Shown: piece by piece, positions 57,492 through 64,000 of the stretch
Numbering within the stretch: the stretch's first letter is position 1
Layout: every line of letters starts with the position of its first letter
DNA from: Pezicula radicicola
Taxonomy: Eukaryota; Ascomycota; Leotiomycetes; Helotiales; Dermateaceae
Length of the DNA stretch: 64,000 nucleotides
Assembly (NCBI GenBank): GCA_003008705.1
Contig: PDUO01000038.1
Location: 62,001-126,000, forward strand
Direction: 5' to 3'
Translations under genes and position numbers: made by a program
Notes under the pieces: generated by a model
What the model saw: the letters and a program-made list of their open reading frames with translations, nothing else
Database searches by the model: none
What the model was told of the DNA's origin: nothing

Positions 57492-58670
57492 ATGGAAGGA
57501 ATTCCGGACTCATCTTGTATCCTCTACCAGAATAGAGATGCAACAGTAACATTGATTGATATACCACGATCAATAGAACTCGCTCAAGGCGACGAGACAG
57601 CAGGCCGAAGACTGATCTCCTCAAAGCCGCTGGAGCAATCTTACCCATCGGTAGAGCCAAAGTCAAGAAAGGCGCTATCTCAAGCCAAACCACCATCTAT
57701 CAAGGAACTACTTCTTTATAAGCATTTACAGTTTGCCTTAGAAGAGATCAAGGAATCTCAAAAAGGAAAGCCATGGTGTCTTCCACGCATAGTCGGCGAG
57801 GCTGAAGAGCGAAATCAGCAAGGCCCGTCGAAGAGAAGAAAGATTCTTGAAGATGAAGGATATGTTGAAGTTGAAGTTTCATCCTCAGTGCGCGCAAGAG
57901 AAGTTCTTGAAAAGCGGCTAGCGAAGGAGTCTTTATCACTGGGCAAAGCACCATTCGCACGGAGCAATCCAGAAGACAAGCCAGTGACTATATTTTTCGG
58001 ATCAGAGGAAACTATAGCCACGCTTCCACCTCAGACTTGTCTACTATATGGCAGTATTGAAGAAACCCTACCTATTTTTGAAGACACGCATAATAGAGAA
58101 ATACGCTTCAACCTTATCATTCTCGACCCACCATGGCCCAACCGGTCTGCCCTCCGAAAACAGTCCTATGAACTTGCACACAACACCAACATCAAACCTT
58201 TACTATCTTCTCTTCCCCTTAAAATATATCTTACTCTGGATGGAATGATAGCAGTGTGGGTAACAAATAAGTCTGCTTTCCACGACATGTTACTTGTCGA
58301 AGGGGGCCTGTTCGAAGAGTGGGGTGTGCAATTGGTGGAAGAATGGATTTGGTTGAAAGTTACTGCGACTGGGGAGTCCATTTGTAGCATCGAAAGCGTG
58401 TGGAGGAAACCATACGAGGTTTTGCTTGTTGCAAAGGCAGTGTCTAGAGATAAAGCGGGAGAGGGTGCCAGCGAGGTGAAGAGGAGAGTTATTGTTGGAG
58501 TACCCGATTTGCATTCTAGAAAACCAAACCTGAAGGAGCTTTTCGAACCAATGTTGCCTGCAAAATATGAGACGATGGAGATATTTGCAAGGAATCTTAC
58601 GGCTGGATGGTGGGCCTGGGGAAATGAGGTTCTGAAATTCCAAGCAGATGAGCATTGGATTTCTCCCTGA
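57492..58670 (+). CDS. METTL4: MT-A70 family methyltransferase, METTL4 type
   Basis: Single exon, 392 residues. The first ~190 residues are a charged, poorly conserved region with PPSIKELLLYKHLQFALEEI. The catalytic core contains FNLIILDPPWPNRSALRK, whose DPPW motif is diagnostic of the N6-adenine MT-A70 superfamily. Next come DGMIAVWVTNKSAFHDMLL, WGVQLVEEWIWLKVT and SIESVWRKPYEVLLVAK, then the METTL4-like end FEPMLPAKYETMEIFARNL and TAGWWAWGNEVLKFQ. The relatives METTL3/IME4 and METTL14 have different C-termini. Known METTL4 proteins modify U2 snRNA (m6Am) or, as claimed for some, DNA 6mA; the target here is unknown. It acts in the nucleus or mitochondrion; no transit signal is evident. Confidence 0.92.
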   Translation: MEGIPDSSCILYQNRDATVTLIDIPRSIELAQGDETAGRRLISSKPLEQSYPSVEPKSRKALSQAKPPSIKELLLYKHLQFALEEIKESQKGKPWCLPRIVGEAEERNQQGPSKRRKILEDEGYVEVEVSSSVRAREVLEKRLAKESLSLGKAPFARSNPEDKPVTIFFGSEETIATLPPQTCLLYGSIEETLPIFEDTHNREIRFNLIILDPPWPNRSALRKQSYELAHNTNIKPLLSSLPLKIYLTLDGMIAVWVTNKSAFHDMLLVEGGLFEEWGVQLVEEWIWLKVTATGESICSIESVWRKPYEVLLVAKAVSRDKAGEGASEVKRRVIVGVPDLHSRKPNLKELFEPMLPAKYETMEIFARNLTAGWWAWGNEVLKFQADEHWISP

Positions 58671-58772
58671 TATTGTAGCTTCTTTTTTTTTTACAACGCT
58701 AGATACCCCCAATGCCATTATGATACAGAATACATGATTGTACAACATCCTCGCTCCGTTGCTGCAGAATTT

Positions 58773-59589
58773 TCATGAACTCTGCTTCTTTGCCTGCTCC
58801 TCTGCCTCGGCAACATCGACATCAGTCTCAACCTCCACCTCGTCACCAAAATCCTCCCACTCTTCTTCCCCTGACGACTTATTTGGCGTCTTATTTGTCC
58901 ATGTCTGCTTTCCCTCCAACAACCGCGCTGCTTGTTCTGCGATGCTCGCTCGTTCCTTCGATGGCTTCTTTTTTGCGTCGGGGTGGAATTGGTTCTGCTG
59001 CGCCTCACGGTCCTCGTTTGCTTTCTCATACGTTTTCTTATCCCAACTATTCTCAAACTGTCAGCATGTATCTTTTCCTCTTCCCAACAGAAGCCACTCA
59101 CGCATCAAAAGTCTCAGGCGCCTCTGGCCAAGCAAATGGCCTCTCTAGCTCCACCAACATCTTCTTGATACTCCTTGGTCTATGCCATTTTCTTGCTTTC
59201 GGTCTCTTGGCTCCTGGCTTATCCTGTCGGATCTTCTGTTGTTGGATATAGGACCGTACTGAGCGGACGGGGACGCCATAGACGTTTAGAAGGTAGTCGC
59301 GGAGATCGAGCTTGTTGAGGTTGAGGGGAACAATGAAGGAAGCGAAGCTGGGGGAAAGATTTTCTGTGCGGAGGAGTTGGATCGTGAAGTTTGGTCTGCG
59401 GGAGAAGTACAGGGTTAGCTAATTTCTGGAAGAGGAGTCTTGACAGACTGTTGATGAATGGTATCCCCTAGATGATGGCGCAATGCCGTTGAGATGCGTC
59501 GGAAGGACTTACAGGTAAATCTCCTTTCTCCCAAGAGACCTCGGAGCCTTTCTTATGGCAGCCGTGGCGAATTGGGTTGCGACAGACAT
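58773..59589 (-). CDS. MRP20: Mitochondrial large-subunit ribosomal protein uL23m
   Basis: Three exons, 59513-59589, 59102-59395 and 58773-59046, introns 117 and 55 bp, 214 residues. N-terminal MSVATQFATAAIRKAPRSLG is a short basic leader suited to mitochondrial import. The uL23 core follows: PNFTIQLLRTENLSPSFA, FIVPLNLNKLDLRDYLLNVY, GVPVRSVRSYIQQQKIRQ and RPRSIKKMLVELERPFAWP. The tail is highly acidic and Lys/Glu-rich (EEEWEDFGDEVEVETDVD), as in fungal uL23m. It binds 21S rRNA near the polypeptide exit tunnel. The 3' end lies about 100 bp from the METTL4-like gene (convergent). All parts are readable without lesions. Plus-strand frames here are shadows. Confidence 0.92.
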
Positions 59590-60075
59590 ATTTGAAGGTG
59601 TGGAAGTGGAATTGCGATTGACAACTCGCGGTGGTGTTTTACTGCTTTGAGCCACACACGAGGTTGAAGGCGCGCTTAACTTTTTCAGTAGCTACTCTAC
59701 TCTACCTAGACGCCTTCCCAAAATCAAATCAAGCACCAGTTAAGCGCTAAACGCGCTGAAGTTAATAAGCATTTAAGCGGAAAGAAAAGTGGATTTGCCG
59801 GTTCCCGCCCCGGCCAGCACGGCTCTCCGTCAGCGGGACCGAACGGCTTTTCTCGATTGCGACAGAGAGTGAGAAAATAGAGGAAGCCGTAAAGTACCTA
59901 GGGCTAGGGTACCCCACTCGGTGCGGATCTCCGATTACCAAACACACCCCTCAGCTATTAAAAAGGGACTACCGTACAAAACCTGCAACATTCCTGAAAT
60001 CGACAAACTTCATCTACCTCCTCTGTCTACCTGCCTATCCAATTGACTACCAAGAAGCAAATCTAATCCTTCACA
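59590..60075. promoter_or_regulatory. Upstream region of the dienelactone-hydrolase-like gene
   Basis: The region holds a TATA-like CTATTAAAAAGGG at about 59957 and a stress-type ACCCCTC (CCCCT core) just before it at 59946-59952, about 125 bp upstream of the ATG. The left end is the promoter of the uL23m gene. Regulatory roles are inferred from motif only. Confidence 0.45.
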
Positions 60076-61002
60076 ATGGCCTCTCACCCACCTGCGAAGT
60101 GCTGCACCGAGGGTGTTAAACACGAGTAAGTTGTTGGAGGCTTCACATTACCCCTCATTGAGGAGGGGTTAACCCAACCCTTTTCCTCCACTCTTTCCCA
60201 CGATTCAAACAACAACCACATGCAACAGTGAGCTGATATTGCCCTTACGATCCCAGAGGCGAGCCAACCGGCCAACTCATCAAGCTTGGCAATGTCGATG
60301 CCTATGTCGCTGAGCCGAAGGGATCGGTCGTACATAAGGATACCGCCATCCTGTTTCTCCCCGACGTAATCTCCATCTGGAACAACTCAAAGTTGATTGC
60401 CGATCAGTTCGCTGCCAATGGCTACTACACCATCATCCTGGATCTCTTCCGTGGTGATGCGTTGGCTTTGGACAGACCTGCCGACTTTGACTTCACACAG
60501 TGGATCTCGAACCACACTACAAAGGACGTGGAGCCCGTTGTTGAGGCTGGTTTGAAGTACTTGCAAGATAAGGGATTCAAGAAGATAGGTAGTGTTGGAT
60601 ACTGCTTTGGTGCGAAGTATGTTGTCCGACATCTGAAGAAGGGTGGTGGTATTGACGTCGGCTATGTTGCTCATCCTTCGTAAGTTTTGTCCCGTTGTTC
60701 CATTTTGGAAACACAATTCTGACAGATGGAAATTTAGATTCGTCGATGAGGAAGAGCTTGCAGCCATCGAGGGTCCCCTCTCCATCTCTGCTGCTGAGAC
60801 CGACCCGATCTTCCCAACCGAGAAGCGCCACAAATCCGAGGAGATTCTCATAAAGACCAAACAGCTATACCAGATCAACCTTTACTCGGGTGTGGTGCAC
60901 GGTTTCTCCGTTCGTTGTGATTTGAATGTTAAGCATGAGAAGTTTGCCAAGGAGCAGGCTTTCTTGCAGGCTGTTGCATGGTTTGACCAATGGTTGATCT
61001 AG
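60076..61002 (+). CDS. Dienelactone hydrolase family protein (alpha/beta hydrolase)
   Basis: Three exons, 60076-60125, 60257-60679 and 60738-61002, giving 245 residues. The start is MASHPPAKCCTEGVKHEGE. The alpha/beta core reads VDAYVAEPKGS, AILFLPDVISIWNNSKLIA and NGYYTIILDLFRGD. The catalytic triad is visible as Cys in GSVGYCFGAKYVV (the nucleophile of this family), Asp in SISAAETDPIFP and His in YSGVVHGFSVR. Family members hydrolyse cyclic lactones, but many fungal paralogues have unknown substrates. It is cytosolic, with no signal peptide. The first intron (131 bp) is longer than average for this window. The gene is intact. Confidence 0.93.
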
Positions 61003-61689
61003 CAATCAACCACTGCTACAGGCCATAACTTGATGCCTGGGAAGTTATAGGGAATGAACTTTTAGATATGAGGAATCGAACGCTATGAATGAAAAAGACT
61101 TCTTGAACCCTTACTGGGTAGTTACCTCCGTTGGACTTGTATCATTTTGGCCAATATTACTTGACTTTACTTACCTAAGGGACAGACTTAATTTGAGTGA
61201 CTTGGCATTGGTACCTGACCTGGTTTGGGTACAGTAAATGTCGGCCTCGGGTTAGAATTAAACTAGACAAAAGTGAAAGGACTTACATAGGTAAGTATAT
61301 TATTAAGAGGTCTAAAGTAAAGATCAAGAAATTAAGTGCTATTGAAATTTATGCCGTAAGAAAGGTTCAGATGCGGCACCACGGTGACGCCTTGGGTTAC
61401 CTAATCTCCGCCCTAGCTTCGGTATGTTTAGCGATAACAATTTTCCTAAAAAGCAGCCTTCAACAACCACGATACTATTGGCAACCTAGCAGTGAAACAA
61501 GCTTGCTAGGCCGTTATGCAGTGAGGCAGTGTGGAAACGTTTTAAGGAATCCTTATATCCTTATGTATTCAGTCATTAGACAAGAGGGTTTTTAAGTAAA
61601 GGCTAGCAAATCTAGAATTTTGCTCGGACCTTCAGATTTCACCTAGGAAGACAAGGTCATAGATATTTTAATATCCAACCACTATAGCC
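61003..61689. other. Intergenic, no gene seen
   Basis: A 132-residue plus frame at 61197-61595 has a basic, motif-free composition (YIIKRSKVKIKKLS, YLISALASVCLAI) and no recognisable domain. It is not called as a gene. The right part is the Rieske gene promoter. Confidence 0.4.
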
Positions 61690-62393
61690 ATGTCATTCTA
61701 TAATCCTTTCATCAGCTTCTCCCGCGCCGGCGACGCCTGGTTCTTCACTGGCCTCACGACATCCTTCCCCAATATCACCACCTCAGGCAGTACCCTCCTC
61801 TCCGATCATCTCCCCTGCAAAAACTCCGTCGCACCAGGCTGCAAAGTCTTCCACGTGCCGCCAACCAATAGTTCTCAAGCCGTTGAGGTCGATCTCGAGG
61901 ATACCGTAACGGCCGTTTTGACCGGGGGCTTAAAGGATCAGGTTATAGTGTTCCAGTACCAAGGCAAATTCCACGCCGTTGACCATGTAAGTTCCATTCT
62001 TATCTTTTCTCTCCTCTGTTCACGATTGATAAGGGCGGGAGTTTGAGAGGATGATTTATTGGGAAGTAGAGAGGTAGAAAGTACATTAGTGCTAATATAG
62101 TGGTACTATAGAGTTGTCCACATTCCTCGTATCCACTCTCACGGGGTACACCATTCGACATTGAAGACTTTGGTGTCCGGTTGAGTGCGGGATTAAAATG
62201 TTCGAAACATGATTGGTCTTTTGATTTATTTCATGGGAAGGGGGATCGCGGGAGTTATAGATTGCAAATTTGGGAGGTGCAGTTGAGGCCGGTGAGGAGG
62301 GTGGAGAGTCAGAGTCAGGGCGGAGATGGAGGTCAGGAATATGATGGGGAGGTGAGAGAGGTTTGGGTTAGGAGGAAACAGAGGATTGGGTGA
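61690..62393 (+). CDS. Rieske [2Fe-2S] domain protein
   Basis: Two exons, 61690-61986 and 62112-62393, joined in phase 0 across a 125-bp intron, giving 192 residues. The cluster motifs are formed after splicing: SCPHSSYPLSRGTPF (C-x-H) and, 26 residues later, LKCSKHDWSFDLF (C-x-x-H). An upstream GKFHAVDH belongs to the same fold. The protein has no oxygenase catalytic domain, so it is probably a small Rieske ferredoxin-type protein or an electron donor. Upstream residues CKNSVAPGCKVFHVPP are Cys-containing but are not the cluster motif. The C-terminus is Gly/Gln/Glu-rich. All four ligands are present. Confidence 0.88.
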
Positions 62394-62820
62394 TTGTTAG
62401 GTGGATTGAAATTTGTTAGATGGGGCTTGGACTGCTAGTTTTAGAAGGCCTCGCGATAAAGGACTAGATCCTATTCCGCTAGACTAGCTTGCTTGCGGAT
62501 CTAGATGAGAGTAATTGTCGTATAAAATAGCGACTAAATCTGCTAAATTCAGCGGCCTTGACCCCTAAACCTAGTATTTGTGCTGTAAACTTCTTCTAAA
62601 GATCTACCTTCTTATTACTCATACGATAAATAAAATATATAATTTACTTAGAAAAAGGTAAATAATAAACATAATAGCCTTAACCATGTAGGTTACTATA
62701 ATGGTCTAGAAAGTAAATGTGCTATATATATACCTACATTGTTATATACTTCATAGTAACAAATCATTTACTATATTTGTTCTTAATAAGATATAGTAGG
62801 GTTTTACAAGTATTAATTCA
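62394..62820. other. AT-rich flank
   Basis: No gene seen. TA-rich and depleted of C on the plus strand (62630-62820), typical of a mutated repeat. Confidence 0.4.
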
Positions 62821-62892
62821 GGTACCTAAATCAAGTTAGTCACTCAAATTAAGTTAGTTACCTAAATTAAGTCAGTTACCCAAATCAAGTCT
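62821..62892 (+). repeat. 18-bp minisatellite, four perfect-length units
   Basis: Four consecutive 18-bp units begin at 62821, 62839, 62857 and 62875. The consensus is GTTACCYAAATYAAGTTA, with C/T differences at the two pyrimidine positions and a few others. In two frames the C form reads Gln (CAA) and the T form a stop (TAA). In the frame of the downstream STAND relic this is a hexapeptide repeat of the form YLNQVS, interrupted by TAA in units 2 and 3. Confidence 0.85.
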
Positions 62893-63476
62893 ACAAATCT
62901 TTAATCGAGGAAATTGTCAATAAAGCTGAGGGAGTATTCTTGTTGGTGTACCTGGTGGTTAGGTCACTGTTAAGAGGTTTGACAGACGACAATGATATCG
63001 AGACGCTGTAACTACGATTGAGGCATATCCCGACGGACTTAGGGCAGTATTTCACGCAGATTCTCACTACGACCGAAGATTTGTATCAAGAACAAACAGC
63101 ACAAACCTTTCAAATCGCTATGCATGCGAAGTCGTCTTTGTCTATCATGGCGTTTAGGTTTCTTGGAGAGGGAAAGGGAAATCCTAACTCAGCGCTAGCC
63201 GCCGAAATAGCGTTAATTTCGGACAGCGAAGTAATGGCAATATTGAACAAGATTCGGACGTATCTATATGCACGCTTCAAGGACCTCATCCAGATCAACA
63301 CGAACAATGCTGAACGGAGCGATCTAGTCAAATACCAGATTGATTCCTTGTATCGAACCGTGAGGGACTTTCCGATAGAGAAAGATATGCACAACCTCCT
63401 TCGGAGCCGGATCATATTAGTTTACTATAGAATTGGGTTAATATTCGTGTTTAAGTCGTTCCAAAGATGTACTTAA
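62892..63476 (+). pseudogene. NACHT/STAND (NLR-type) relic, region after the NACHT domain
   Basis: The frame reads KSLIEEIVNKAEGVFLLVYL, VVRSLLRGLTDDNDIETL, TAA (63009-63011, probably former CAA), then LRLRHIPTDLGQYFTQIL, TFQIAMHAKSSLSIMAFRF, AEIALISDSEVMAI and RSDLVKYQIDSLYRTVRDF. The AEGVFLWVyLVVrSL and RLrhlPtdLxqyFxxiL phrases are characteristic of fungal NACHT-containing STAND proteins immediately after the nucleotide-binding domain. Walker A/B and repeats were not found: upstream is AT-rich and downstream the frame ends at 63476. It is a truncated fragment with at least one stop. Confidence 0.7.
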
Positions 63477-64000
63477 AAAGCTAATGAGACTAAAGATAAG
63501 ATAAACAAGAGCTAAAAGTTTCTCACCCAAAGCAAATATGACTCAGTGGATTCTACCTAACTAAAATGGTTTATTTAGCTTTAGACCCACTAGTACTGAC
63601 CCTATAATTAAGCATTATTCCCCCTGATTGTTTTCTGCATTCTTGTCCAGACATTTACATTTTAATATTAATCTTTACGTCACTAAAGAACTTCGAGTAT
63701 CTCAAGTTTTACAAAACACAACTACTCTGTCTAGCACGATTACGAAGGAAAGTTTCTAGTCAGTCACTCTTCGTGGCTACTAAATCTCAAATCTACAAAA
63801 ATACTTAAACCAATTTACGAATATGGAGTTCAAAAGTTCCTCTCACTATGACTACCATGTGTCGACACAACTTCCAAGCGTCCCAAGCAATACAATAATT
63901 ATTATGATTGTTGGTATTATACAAGGAAATGCAAGTCCAGAGCTCGACGGTTGGTTCCTGAGTGATTTCGCTCTCTTTTGGTATGTCAAGTCTTTTCCTA
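63477..64000. other. AT-rich right edge
   Basis: No gene recognised to the end of the window; possibly the mutated continuation of the STAND relic. Confidence 0.35.

Noticed and set aside
57052..57696. Minus-strand 214-residue open frame
   Set aside because: Overlaps the start of both the carrier and the METTL4-like gene in another frame and shows no domain.
61197..61595. Plus-strand 132-residue frame
   Set aside because: Basic and motif-free; no evidence of splicing or conservation visible.
62821..62892. Short tandem repeat considered as a CRISPR-like array
   Set aside because: Units are contiguous 18-bp with no unique spacers, in a fungal genome; it is a minisatellite.

Overview
This window is nuclear DNA of a filamentous ascomycete (Pezizomycotina). 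The evidence is intron-split genes with 47-75 bp GT..AG introns, two Zn2Cys6 transcription factors, two HET-domain genes, plant-polymer hydrolases of families GH78, GH131 and GH71, and AT-rich repeat blocks with repeat-induced-point-mutation (RIP)-like stop codons. The class (perhaps Leotiomycetes) is a guess from gene style. No tRNA, rRNA, CRISPR or bacterial operon was seen. Exon boundaries below were worked out by hand from splice signals and reading frame.

Layout. 0-6.5 kb: edge of an unknown gene, a small membrane protein, then a divergent pair that both look dead: an FMN-dependent NtaA/DszA-type monooxygenase and a DAL5-type transporter. 6.9-16.7 kb: an apparent carbohydrate-use cluster of secreted GMC oxidoreductase, MFS sugar transporter and Zn2Cys6 regulator (all minus strand) and, divergently, a GH78-type rhamnosidase, with a MITE in the shared regulator/hydrolase promoter. 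17.7-18.2 kb: a decayed unknown gene. 19.2-26.4 kb: ubiquitin C-terminal hydrolase, GH131 glucanase, a TA-flanked MITE and GH71 alpha-1,3-glucanase. 26.4-29.2 kb: AT-rich, no gene found. 29.3-43 kb: HET gene, amino-acid/amine permease, a second MITE locus of the same family as the first, SAM methyltransferase, Zn2Cys6 factor and a second HET gene. 43-53 kb: a gene-poor repeat block with a pogo transposase remnant, a broken C2H2-like gene and an unidentified mutated coding relic. 53-62.4 kb: conserved genes (2OG-Fe(II) oxygenase, LEU5-type mitochondrial carrier, METTL4-type MT-A70 methyltransferase, mitoribosomal uL23m, dienelactone-hydrolase-like protein, Rieske protein). 62.8-64 kb: an 18-bp minisatellite beside a NACHT/STAND relic.

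How it fits together. The most coherent functional unit is the GMC / sugar transporter / regulator / GH78 group, which reads as a small glycoside (possibly rhamnoside) utilisation cluster. The most unusual material is the mobile and decayed DNA: one MITE family with a variable number of internal ~24-bp repeats inserted in two divergent promoters, and several genes whose only lesions are stops at Gln or Trp codons, as C-to-T mutation at CpA would give. Two HET genes and a NACHT relic suggest a rearranging allorecognition-type neighbourhood.
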